A stretch of DNA of 64,000 nt from Ichthyophis bannanicus (Eukaryota; Chordata; Amphibia; Gymnophiona; Ichthyophiidae), in NCBI GenBank assembly GCA_033557465.1, contig CM066033.1, positions 17,423,080 through 17,487,079 of the forward strand, given 5' to 3'. Position numbers and translations under genes: made by a program. Positions 53,901 through 63,791 of this stretch are shown here, one piece after another (the stretch's first letter is position 1; each line of letters starts with the position of its first letter). The notes beneath the pieces are model-generated. The model saw only the letters and a program-made list of their open reading frames with translations. It made no database searches and was not told the origin of the DNA.

Positions 53901-55150
53901 GCGGGAAAGCATCCCCTCTGAAAGGGTGTTGCGCGAGCTGACCGAAACTTACGAAAGTCACACAGCTGAGAAAGTGCAGACCTCGGGGATGTGACTCTGT
54001 TTTGGTTTATCCTCTGAGAGCCTGCCTCCCTTAGATTCTCCCAGCTCCTTAACCAGTTTGTCCAGGTCTTTCCCAAACAAAAGATTTCCCTTGAAGGCGA
54101 GCTTGCTGAGTCGAGCCTTAAAGGAACCATCTGCCGCCCAGTTGCGGAGCCACAGATAGCGACAGGCGGCCACCACCGAAGCCATATTCTTCGCCAGACT
54201 CCTGATAAGCAGGGAGATCATTCGGCAGCTGGAGCTGCTGAGACCATGGAAGGCAAGCCCTGGCCACCCAAGCCCTGCACATGAATGCCTGGAGAGCCAG
54301 GGCATTGATGTCAAAGGCTTGTTTAATAACGTGTCTAGCTTCCTGTCATGGGCATCCTTAAGGGCCGCACTGCCTCAACAGGGATGGTTGTCTTCTTGGT
54401 AACTGCCGACATGGCCGCGTCCACCCTAGGGACTGAAGTAAATCTCTCCGTGTTCCGGCAAGGGGTATAATCGCGACATGGACTGCACTCCCCTTAAGCT
54501 AGACTTGGCTGGTCCCACTCCTCCTGGATCATCTGACGAACCACTCGGTGAACTGGGAAAACCTTTTGTGACTTCCTAACTGCCTGAATAAATGGATACT
54601 TCAATGTCTCCTCCTCCGCTGGGATGCCTGCGGAGATATTGAGGGTCTTCAAGGACTCACTGATTAACACCGGCAACTATTCTCGGCGGAACACCCGAAC
54701 AATCCTGGCCTGTTTCTCCTCCGGAATCTCGCCCTCTTTGAGCTCCTCCTCGTCCTCCCCCCTTTCCCGGTCCGAGGACTCTTCCTCATGAGCCTCCAAC
54801 CAAGGGGAGTGTAAAGCCACCTCACTCACCAGCCTAGTCCATTTCAGAGGCACCTCTGCGTTTTCCGGCTCCTTGTGGTCAGCTCCCCTTTATGCCGCAC
54901 CCTCCTGCGCTGGCTCCTGATCTAGTACGCTCTGTTGCTTCAGACAAAACCCTCTGTGCAGCAATAAAACAAACTCTGGGGGAAAAAAACCACCCCAGTG
55001 TCTCCCCCCCTTCCACTCCCTTCGAAGTGGAGGGCCTGGGCTGCGGCAGAGAGAGAGCAGGATGATCTGACAGAGAAGGTGGCGGTGACCCAGACTCAAC
55101 CATTGTGACCCCAGGTCCCGCCGACTCCTGGAAGAGGGCTAAAGGGGGTT
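53813..55150 (-). pseudogene. DIRS-B gag-like ORF1 remnants
   Basis: 54676-54494 has LISESLKTLNIS and FPVHRVVRQMIQEEW; 54314-53958 has SLAKNMASVVAACRYLWLRN and GESKGGRL; the C-terminus is Arg/Gly/Phe rich (53960-53813). These match DIRS-A gag in order. Frames change several times. Confidence 0.7.
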
Positions 55151-56059
55151 CCTAGTCTATACTTGCTTGGATAGCCTGTTCCAAGGACACTGCTTCCATT
55201 ATGCAGCCTCTGCACACTGCTGTCTCTGACATTGCTCCCCACTGGACATCGGACACCAAACACTGCGGCCTCATTGGCATGGTGTCTGGACTGCTCTGAG
55301 CCAAACAGAATGCCAATGCACAGTCCTCAGGGAGTCTGCTGCCAAACCTTGTTTCTGGACAAACTTTTTTTTTTTTTACCTCTGACACAATCGAGAAATA
55401 ATGGATCATCGGACCAACAAGGACTATTAGCATCCCACTCCCCCAATTAATGGGATTCCGTGCCAACCAGCCCCGAAAGCACCCTTGAGACTCGGTTAAG
55501 AATCGGGCCTCCAGTGGCAAATAAATGTGCGAAAAAAGAGCATGAACACAACAGGCCTACCTCTTCCGACGCTGATCTTCCTTTCCTCTGCCTCCGACGC
55601 GGTAGCCCTGTTGCTAACATGTGGCCGGCGACCGTGTGTTCTACTTTTCCATGCGGTCTGCCGCCATGGCTCTCTGCTCAGCTGTTTCTTTCCTTGTGGC
55701 TTCTTAGAGCAGACTCCCCTGGCGATGCTGCTCCGCCCGCGTGCTCAGCAGCCGCAGGGCTTCAGCACCGCAGCAGAACGGAACAGCAGGCAGCCCTGGC
55801 AGTTAAATTAAACTTCAAAATGGCTCCTCACCCTAGCAGGGATCGGGAACCGCCATGTGCTGACAAACTCCCAAGAAGGCTGCTCCTGCTCTGCTGGAAC
55901 GTTTAAGACAGGGCAAAAGAGAAGGGGGGGGGGAGGGAAGGGGGGTCCCTCTCTCACTCTTGCTCACACATCTGCCTGCCTGTCTAAAAGGGAGACCGAA
56001 GATAAGTTCCTTTAGTTTCTTTTATTATTTTTATCTTCCTAAATGTCTCTCCAGTAAGC

Positions 56060-56229
56060 CTAATCTCCTGGCTTACTGCTCCCTAACTGCTTGGAGACTG
56101 AGTATACTGGAGCTGGTGGGAGATGTCAGTGGTATATATACTCCAGTGTCATCAAAAGGATGACGTACTCAGTCTCCAAGCTGCTGGAACGGGAGCACAC
56201 CCAGAGAAAAGGGACTGGAGGGATGCTTT
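56060..56229 (+). repeat. DIRS-B right inverted terminal repeat
   Basis: It contains GGTATATATACTCCAGTGTC and CTCAGTCTCCAAGCTGCTGG and ends near AAGAATGAG. It pairs with 48791-48964. The end region is also the complement of the second half of the ICR. Confidence 0.8.
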
Positions 56230-56858
56230 AAGAATGAGAGGTTAGATATGATTATCCTCCTTCTATCCGATCTCTGAGATATCATTCAGTGGGACATTGT
56301 GATACTGGGTACAAATTATATCATAATGACAGAGCGCAACCCCTCCACCCATTTTATCTACTCTGTTAGAGAGGGCATTGAGTCACACAGGATTAAAATT
56401 TTGCAGGAAACAAAATACACTATAGAATCTCTATTGATTAAAATGCCATGTAAACAGAGGAAGACGATGGCATTGGGGGGGTGTACTACCGACCTGGTCA
56501 GAATGAACAGATGGATGATGAAATGCTCAAAGAAATCAGGGAAGCTAACAAAAGTTACAATGTAGTAATAATTGTAGGTGATTTCATTTACCCTGGTATC
56601 AACTGGGTCACTGTCATGGCAGGACATGCTAGGGAGATAAAGTTTCTAGATGACATAAATGACTCCCTCTTGGAGCAGCTGGTTAATTAACCGACAAGAG
56701 GGGAAGCCATTTTGGACCTAGTCCTTATTGTAACCCAAGATCTGGTGCAAGAGATAAGGATGTTAGGGACACTTGGCAACAGTGATCATAGCGTGATCGC
56801 GTTTGATTTAATAAATGGAGGAAGGACAGCAGGGAAATCCATAGTACTACCTTTTTAA

Positions 56859-58222
56859 ATTTTTTTTATTTATAGAGTTTTACAACAACAATCAAGCATA
56901 ATCGCTTGTACAGAAAAACAACAACTTGCAAAGTAAACAATCAGTACAAAGAAAAATATCTTAGGAATCATACATACAATTGCATAGTTAGCCCACAATA
57001 ATGGGGGGGGTCAGCCAGGAAAACAAGATACAAGGATAAGTGTATCCTTGATCGAAAAGTAAAATTAATCAGGAATAAAGACAGAGGTGTGGGACAGAAA
57101 TATACCAATATGATGAGAACAATCACTGAGGAGAAGAAGTCACAATATATATAAAATATAATTTTAATACGAGTCTCTGATGAAATCGCAAAAGTCACTA
57201 ACATTGTGGAGACAGTTAAATCAGCTTCCTTAGGTGACTGCAAAAGAGCAGAAACATCCAGAACATCCATATCTATAGCACCCTCAACTAACTTTCCTTC
57301 CTTTTTACCCTGAGGTAGGAAATAAGCTTTTACTACTGGGGGAATTAATTCAGATGGAACATTTAAAACTTCCTGCATATATTTTTTAAATACTTCAATC
57401 GGGGACAGAGATGGTATCATAGGAAAATTCAACAGGCGAATATTAGAAGCTCTCACTGCATTCTCTGAATTTTCCAATTTCATTCTTACTGAAACATTGT
57501 CCTTCATAAGAGAATCATTCACTAATGACAACTGAGTCATTTGCTGTTCCCCAGCATCCATCTTCAAACGAAGGTTAGCCAACTCTCCCTGGACACCAAA
57601 AGACACAGTTTCTAGCTTTTCCAACCGCTGCGTTGTTAACTCAATTTGCTTGCTAACAGCTGAGGAAAGCTGTGAAATTGCTTCCCAAATTGTCTCTAGG
57701 GATATCTCTTTGGGGCGGTGCAGAAAAGTACCTTTAGCAATATCAGCCGACGAAAGAAAAGACTTTACTTCAAATCCTTCAACTCTGCGAGATGACAAAT
57801 CCACCCCCAAGATTGAAGACGGGATCATATCCACAGCCGTCATCTCCGAGGGCTGCTCTCCGGGGCTTTCTTCCAACGAGGCCCGCACACCAGATGCATC
57901 ACCACCCTCTCCGGGGGGGGGGGGGTGGGCAGCCTCCTCTCTCATGGGAAGAGGCACCGGGCAGGTCCCGCGTGGGGGAGGAAGCCGCTCATCAGGGGAG
58001 AGAGACACCTCCAGGGCAGGCAACGGCGGGGCCACTACATCCGCCATTACAGCACCCGCTCTAATCTCCCGCTTCTGCATCTCTGTCAGCTGGATGAAAC
58101 GATTCATTGGACCCTTGGAATTGGCAGGTAAAGGCTCCGCGGGAGTAACCTTTGATTTGCCTTTGCATTTAGGCATGTTCAGCGCGGACACACCGCCATC
58201 TTAGAATAGCCACTCCCCCCAC
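56859..58222 (-). mobile_element. Internally deleted L1 (L1-B) with target duplication
   Basis: The target duplication AGTACTRCCTTTTAA is at 56843-56858 and 58223-58237 (near perfect). In element orientation there is a 5' end, ORF1, then a jump to a short 3' part and an A/T tail at the 56860s. ORF2 is almost wholly absent. The CR1-B frame continues across the site when it is removed. Confidence 0.8.
56968..58191 (-). CDS. L1-type ORF1 fused to 3'-terminal sequence
   Basis: The 407-codon ORF starts at 58191. The N-terminus is basic (KCKGKSKVTP) and followed by a Pro-rich region. A coiled coil covers about residues 160-245 (SSAVSKQIELTTQRLEKLE). An RRM-like start, RASNIRLLNFPMIPSLSPIE, and a YFLPQGKK segment follow. 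After VTFAISSET the sequence switches to a hydrophobic, Phe/Ile/Leu-rich stretch of about 60 residues that looks like translated L1 3'-terminal sequence, not an ORF1 C-terminal domain. It is a different L1 lineage from L1-A. The chimeric C-terminus is the product of the internal deletion. Confidence 0.7.
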   Translation of the reverse strand: MSALNMPKCKGKSKVTPAEPLPANSKGPMNRFIQLTEMQKREIRAGAVMADVVAPPLPALEVSLSPDERLPPPRGTCPVPLPMREEAAHPPPPGEGGDASGVRASLEESPGEQPSEMTAVDMIPSSILGVDLSSRRVEGFEVKSFLSSADIAKGTFLHRPKEISLETIWEAISQLSSAVSKQIELTTQRLEKLETVSFGVQGELANLRLKMDAGEQQMTQLSLVNDSLMKDNVSVRMKLENSENAVRASNIRLLNFPMIPSLSPIEVFKKYMQEVLNVPSELIPPVVKAYFLPQGKKEGKLVEGAIDMDVLDVSALLQSPKEADLTVSTMLVTFAISSETRIKIIFYIYCDFFSSVIVLIILVYFCPTPLSLFLINFTFRSRIHLSLYLVFLADPPHYCGLTMQLYV

Positions 58223-58573
58223 AGTACTGCCTTTTAACTTTCAAAAGGGAAACTATGATAAAATGAGAGAAATAGTCAAGAAAAAAGCTAAAAAGGAGCA
58301 GCAGTAAAGGTTAAAAATTTACATCAAGCATGGGTGTTTTAAAAATACTATCTTGGAAGCCCAGACCAGCTATATTCCAGGCTTTAAGAAAAGTGAAAAG
58401 AAGTCCAAAAACCTGTCAGCATGGTTTAAAGGTGAGGTCAGAGAGGCTGTTGTAGCAAAAAAAACATCTTTCAGGAAATGTATTTAACAGGTTTTATATA
58501 CTGCCTTATCCTATAATCAAAGCGGTTTACATGATAAAAAAAGCATGATACATGGCAGTTATACATTACATAG

Positions 58574-60054
58574 TGTAGCGCCCCCTACTGGTTAGGCGGT
58601 TGCCTATTAGCAGTGGGCGTACCTCTTTATGTCCTTTGCCAGCCTGACTGATCAATGCTGGGGCTTTCAAATAATGTAGTTGTGTAAATAAGTAAACTTT
58701 AGCCGAGGGTTTCAAAAGGTGCACAGGAAAATTTATTTATAAGTATTTTCTTCTTAGCCACAGAACTTCTTTATCAGCAGTTCAGGTATTATCAAACATA
58801 AATCAGATACTTCTCCATTCAAAGAAACAAAACTTCACAGCATAGTCCATGCATCACATGTTCTCAACAGCTTGCTTTAAACGTTGCAACAAAATCTTTT
58901 CCTTCCATAAAGATCAGCCTCTTTAGAACCAGGCTTGATACTACAGAGACCCGTATCTCCTCAGGGCTCTGCACAGCACATAAAATACTTGGCTACAAGC
59001 TGACAAACATTGATATCATTTTCTTTTAAACAATTTTGCATTCTTCATTCTTAAGTTGCAAACATTGGCTTTTCTTTCACCTCAAGCATTTACCGTCTTC
59101 TCTGAGCCTGGCTGGCTAGCTCAGACCTTAATGCTTTAACACACTTTTCAGTGAGACGTGTATTTCCCAAAGATCCTGGGGTTTTTTTTTCACTGCTTAA
59201 AAAAAACCACTCAGCTTTGCTACTTCTGACTAGTGCAATAAGAGCAATCCATCTCTGAGTCCGAACAGGAATTATCTGAACAGCATTCCTCTATTTCCAT
59301 AAGCTCATCATTTGCTTCACTCAGCACCTGTCTGTCCTCAGCGTCTATAACAGGTTTTAAATTCTCCAAGAGTTTCAAAACCTGACCCCACTGGGATTCT
59401 TTCCTAGGCTGAGATACAGGGGAAGGACAGAGGAGATTCTTATCTCTTAAACTCTTCAAAGCTTGCAACGTGCCCACCTTTTCCCCAGCAACCAGTCTTC
59501 CCTCAGACTTTGCCAAAGGTGGAATAGTGTTCACAGACTCTCTCAAAGATATGCCTTTACCTTGCGTTCCTTCAGCATTCCCCACAGAGCCAACTCTCCT
59601 TTCTTCCAAGCCAGCTGTACTCTCTACAAACTGGACTACCTTCAAGGCTGGAGTGATCTGTGTGCTGCATGCAATAGGGCTTTCCTTTGAGGCATTTGCT
59701 GGCACACTTTCCTCTTACAGGTGTTCTCCTGCTGTTCTCCTCTCTCACGTCTCCTGGGCTTCTCTCCTTCCTTTTGTTCTCTCCCCCGTTCCTTTCCTCG
59801 TGCCTTTCCTCATTCCCCTCACTTCCTGCTTTCCCCAGCTTATATGATTGTGTTTACCCTATAGCTCTAGACTCCACCCCCGGGCTCTCCTCGTCACCTG
59901 CCCTGGTTTCCATGGAGCTAGGGTGTGGCTCAATCTCTGCAGTTCTAAGCACACAGTTTTTTTCTCTGGTCAGAGTTTTAACCCCGAACCTCCCTGAACC
60001 TTTTCTCTGTTTTATCAGCATTTTCTTGGGCTCTAACCCTGTCTCGCCACTACA
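58574..60054 (-). mobile_element. LTR-like element E4, 1,481 bp
   Basis: In its own orientation it starts TGTAGTGGCG (60054) and ends GGGGGCGCTACA (58574). A perfect ATAG duplication lies at 58570-58573 and 60055-60058. It sits in the 3' UTR of L2-F. A CATATAAGC TATA-like box is near 59842, the ORF follows, and a poly(A) signal (complement of TTTATT at 58732-58737) is 160 bp from the end. A CCACACCCTAG segment upstream resembles the matching part of E3. Confidence 0.75.
59220..59705 (-). pseudogene. E4 protein ORF, truncated, unknown function
   Basis: The open frame is 162 codons with a TAA just upstream and no ATG at its start, so the N-terminus is missing. The body is mixed charged (ESVNTIPPLAKSEGRLVAGE). 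The tail is strongly acidic and Cys-rich (IEECCSDNSCSDSEMDCSYC) before SQK. This is the clearest case of the shared MDCxxC ending. No known domain is recognised. Confidence 0.5.
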
Positions 60055-60756
60055 ATAGTTGTGTGGGGTTGGGGACATGCGGGAGGTTCTTGATAGCAAC
60101 TTATTTACAAAGAGGGGTATATACAATATTTACAAATGTCATGATTTGAGTCGGCTGATTTTGTCGGGGGGGGGGGTCAATGGGAGGAGGGGGAGTTGTG
60201 CATTAAGTGACGGCTCCGTAGTGTTCTATGAAAAGATAAGATTTGAGTTTCTTTCTGAAGACTTTGGCATCAGTGGTGGCTCTCAGGTCATATGGAAGGG
60301 AGTTCCAGAGGGCCGGTACTGCTAGTGACAATGCTCTTGCAGATGTGGATTGGGTGGTTTTAGAGTAGATGCTAGAGGTCTGAATGGTTTCCACTCTGTT
60401 ACATCGTCTGGGTCTTGTGCTTGTGTTTATGTTGACGAGAATGTCAGGGGACAAGTTGTGCTGTATCTTGTATATGTTGAGATCTGTTTTGAATTTGATC
60501 CTGGAGGCGATCAGAATCTAATGCAGTTGGCTCGGGGGAGGGAGGAATTTATGATCCGGTGATGATGCGGGCAGCAGAATTTTGTGCCATCTGTAGGGGT
60601 CTAATTGTTTGGGTGATCCATGAAATAGTCCAGGAAATAGAAAAAGGAGGCACAAGATGAAAACTGGAAACATAAGCACTGGCAAGTTAGATGCAAGTAA
60701 TTGATCAGGCCGGCAAAGAGAATTTGAGAAGAAGCTTCCTGTGAAAGCAAAAACGC

Positions 60757-61372
60757 ATAGGGCTCGATTCCATCCTGGATGTCCTGGCCCTCTGTGTGCC
60801 CGGTCGGAATCGGACACAGAGAGTGAGCCATGATTCTGATCATGTGGGGCACGTCTAGCCCTGTGGGATCAGAATTGCGTACTGGCCTGTACGTGCAGGA
60901 CGGGACCTCGATCCCGGTCAGCCTGCACATACAGCCTTGCCCGGATAACTCAGTCAGGGCTCCTGAATTGAGCCGTGGCACCATGACGTCCAGGTGCTAT
61001 GGCACCGTGTCTCCATTCAAGAACCATGATCTCTGGCCCCCAAACGGATTTTGCATTCCCCGCAGCCCAACCTCCAATCTGGTGCCCCAAGGCCAGGTTC
61101 GGTCTGTGGGGAATCTCCTCTACCCCCTCCTACTTCTTTCAATGCCCAGGCCTGCTGTTCCCTGCCGATTAGGGGAACTTATTCTATCTCAGAGGTGGAA
61201 TAAGTTCCCCGTACAGTCTGCCGGCCCCAGACATAGAGGGCCGACATTGGAATCGGCTCTGTATATCCGGGGCCACTTCTCGCCCTCACGCCATCCCCAT
61301 CTAACCACCCCCCCATACAAAATGCAGGGAAATTATTCGGGGTCGGCAGAGGGGATGAATAGCAGGAATGGA
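60757..61372. mobile_element. Unclassified GC-rich insertion with palindromes
   Basis: It interrupts the CR1-B linker between an AAAAACGCA and a GAAGACTTTTTCAAG block that are adjacent in CR1-A. ATAG or TAG flanks both sides. The ends are roughly inverted (AGGGCTCGATTCCATCC against GGAATGGACGACCCT). Internal palindromes lie at 60884-60936 and 61172-61210. A 183-codon frame across it (60830-61381) shows no family features. A non-autonomous DNA transposon is likely; PIF/Harbinger is possible but not shown. Confidence 0.5.
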
Positions 61373-63144
61373 CGACCCTGATAGTGAAGACTTTTTCAAG
61401 TACATTCATAGCAAAAAACCTGGGACAGAGTCAGTTAGACCATTAGATGATAGAGGGGTAAAAGGGGCACTAAGAGGGGACATAGCCATAGCGGAGAAAC
61501 TGAATGAAGTCTTTGCTTCGGTCTTTACTGAAGAAGATGTAGGGAAGTTACCCATGACTGAAATTGTATTTAAAAATGATAAATCAGAAGATTTGAAAGA
61601 AATAGCACTAAATCAGGAAGGTATCTTGCAACTATTTGATAAAGAGTAGCAAATTACCTGGACTGGATGGTATACATCCGAGGGTGTTGAAAGAACTGAA
61701 ATATGAGACGACCTACTATTAGTAATCTGTAGTACCTGAAAATTGGAGAATAGCCAATGTAACGCCAATTTTTGAAAAGGGTTCCAGGGGTGATCCTGGA
61801 AATTACAGGCTGGTGAGCCTGATGTCAGTTGCCGGCAAAATGGTAGAAACCATTATAAAAAACAAAATTACTGAACAGGTAGATGGTCATGGTTTGATGG
61901 GAGAAGGCCAACATGGCTTTAGCCAAGGAACGTCTTGCTGTACTAACCTGTTATATATTTTTTGAAGGTGTGAATAAACAGGTAGACAAAGATGAGCCAG
62001 TCAATAGTGTATCTGTATTTCAGAAATCCTTTGACAAGGTCCCTCATGAGAGACTCTTGTTGAAGTTAAAAAGTCATGGGATAGGAGGTAGTGTATTATT
62101 GTGGATCAGGAACTGGTTAAAAGATAGAAAGCAGAAGAAAGGCTGAATGGCCAATTTTCTCAATGGAGAAAGGTGAATAATGCAGTACTATAGGGATCTG
62201 TGATGGGTCTGCTGCTTTTTAACATATTTATAAATTACCTGGAAATGGGAATAACAAGTGAGGGAGTCAAATTTGTAGATGACCCAAAATTAATCAAAGT
62301 TGTTAAAACCCAAGAGGATTGTGAAAAATTTCAAGAGGACCTTGATAAATTGGAAGACTGGATATTCAAATGTCAGATGAAATTTAATGTGGACACATGC
62401 AAAGTGATGCACTTAGGAAAGAAAAAGCCAAAGTAAAGTTACATGATGTAAGGTTTCACATTGGGAACCACCACCTGGGAAAAAGATTTATGTGTCATCA
62501 TGGATAGCACATTGAAATCCTCCGCCCAGTGTGCAGTAGCAGCCAGGAAGCCAACTAAGATGTTAGGAATCATAAGGCAAGGCATGGAGAATAAAACAAA
62601 GAATATTATAAGGCCTCTTTGTAGTTCCAAGGTGCGACCACACCTTGAATATGAGGAGAAGTTTAAAAGCTTAGGGTCTTCAACCTAGAAAACAGTCGGC
62701 TGAGGGGAGATATGATAGAAGTCTATAAATTAATGAATAGAGTGGAACAGGTAAACGTAGATCAATTCTTTACGCCATCAAAAAGTAGAAAGACTAGAAT
62801 GAAGCTATGGTGTAACCCGTTTAAGACCAATAAGAGGAAATATTGTTTCATTTAACACGTAATCAAACTCTAGAATTCATTACTGGAGGATGTACTAAAA
62901 GCTGCTTGTGTAGCTGGGTTTGAAAACGTTTTGGACAAATTCCTGGAGGAAAGATCCATAAACCATTAACAAAGGAGACCCGGGTAATGCACTGCTTGCC
63001 CCAATACAAGCATTCTGGAACCTGTATGTCTTTTTGGGAAACTGCTAGGTACTTGTAACTTGGATTGGCCACTGTTGGAAACAGGATACTGGGCTTGATG
63101 GATCTTGGTCTGACCTAGTATGATATTTCTTATGTTCCTATGAA

Positions 63145-63791
63145 TATAACTAGTCCATCTGGGCGTTGCAGAATCTTTCGCAAATTCTCAGTGGACTTTA
63201 GTAGCTGTAATATGAGTGAAGAGATTCAGGGCGGAGGCTAGAGGTGAGGATGAGACACCCAGTACCACTAGGATGAAATCCAGTGGTCTGTTCTCTCTTC
63301 ATGTGCCATTTCTGACTTGTACCAGTCTACAAGCAAAACTAGCTCCCATTTCTTTTATACTGTATGGCCCCTTAGCCCAGCAAATATCTTTGAAGAATTC
63401 TGTGGGGATAATTCAATCTCCAGGAACAAGCAGGAATGAGTTTTCACATATGGGTACGTCGGTACCGACGGAGCCTGCGCGGGAACAGTCCCCAGCGTCT
63501 CAAAAGAAAGCTTTTGAGAGCATCCCTCACGCATGCGCGCTGCCTTCCCACCCAAATACTTCCCTCACATCAGTCTTTCGTTTTCCGCGGAGCCGACAGG
63601 ACGTGTCCTTCTCACCGCAGAAAATTTATCTTTTTTATTTTTATTTTTTGTGGTCGCGCCTGCCTCCACTCGACGCCCACTGGTACCGCCGGTGTTTTTC
63701 TTTCTTTTTCTTGAAAAATTTCTCTTTTTCTGACAAATTTTTCCTCATTTAGTGCCTGACTTCTGGCCACTAGGCCTCTACCTTTTCCATT
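63145..63791 (+). other. Presumed 5' leader of a fourth DIRS element
   Basis: No ORF is supported. A GC-rich stretch with GTACGTCGGTACCGACGG (palindromic, 63455-63472) leads into a T-rich segment just before the gag start at 63792. The left inverted repeat of this element could not be identified because its partner is outside the window. Confidence 0.4.

Larger units (their letters stand above)
48790..56229 (-). mobile_element. DIRS-type retrotransposon on the minus strand (DIRS-B)
   Basis: The inverted termini are 48791-48964 and about 56060-56229 (shared core ATATATACTCCAGTGTCATC in inverse). The ICR is at 50440-50545, whose halves complement the two ends and meet near TAATTACTCCTTCC. Gag, RT, RNase H and recombinase run right to left. 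L2-H (48965-50105) and CR1-C (51499-51880) are nested inside. It interrupts the endonuclease of CR1-B; both junctions carry GAG, the kind of short shared sequence seen at DIRS integration sites. Confidence 0.85.
58486..60630 (-). mobile_element. L2 LINE copy F, 3' part, split by E4
   Basis: The 3' tail on the minus strand at 58570-58487 reads ATGTAAACCGCTTTGATTAT, then CAGTATATAAAA. The C-terminal coding part is at 60454-60203 (LAVPALWNSLPYDLRA, KSYLFIEHYG). CAGGAAAT flanks it at 58474-58481 and about 60626-60633, a likely target duplication in CR1-B. Confidence 0.75.
56300..63000 (+). pseudogene. CR1-B endonuclease-reverse transcriptase remnants
   Basis: The endonuclease part (56300-56850) shows YRPGQNEQMDDEM, VGDFIYPGINW and a GNSDHSVIAFDL block. 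RT (61373-62440) shows the KKPGTESVRPLDDRGVKGAL region, LMGEGQHGF-like sequence, [17 protein letters not shown] and an FVDD box in place of CR1-A's FADD (near 62275). Stops, deletions (for example the region near 61720) and frameshifts are frequent. It is clearly more diverged than CR1-A. Confidence 0.75.
48713..63140 (+). mobile_element. CR1 LINE copy B, split into five pieces
   Basis: Pieces: 48713-48790 (endonuclease start, LYVNARSLKK), 56230-56858 (endonuclease), 58223-58485 (linker, VKKKAKK-like and FQKGNYDK), 60608-60756 (linker) and 61373-63140 (RT to 3' end). The 3' end reads TTGGTCTGACCTAGTATG and then TTCTTATGTTCC. Insertions between the pieces are DIRS-B, L1-B, L2-F (with E4) and an unclassified palindromic element. 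It is therefore the oldest identified layer in this part of the window. Confidence 0.82.

Noticed and set aside
58574..60054. E4 as a hAT or PIF/Harbinger element
   Set aside because: The duplication is 4 bp (ATAG), not 8 or 3, and the ends are TGTAG...CTACA.
60830..61381. 183-codon ORF in the palindromic insertion
   Set aside because: GC-rich sequence has few stops. The ORF runs past the element's end into CR1 and shows no domain.
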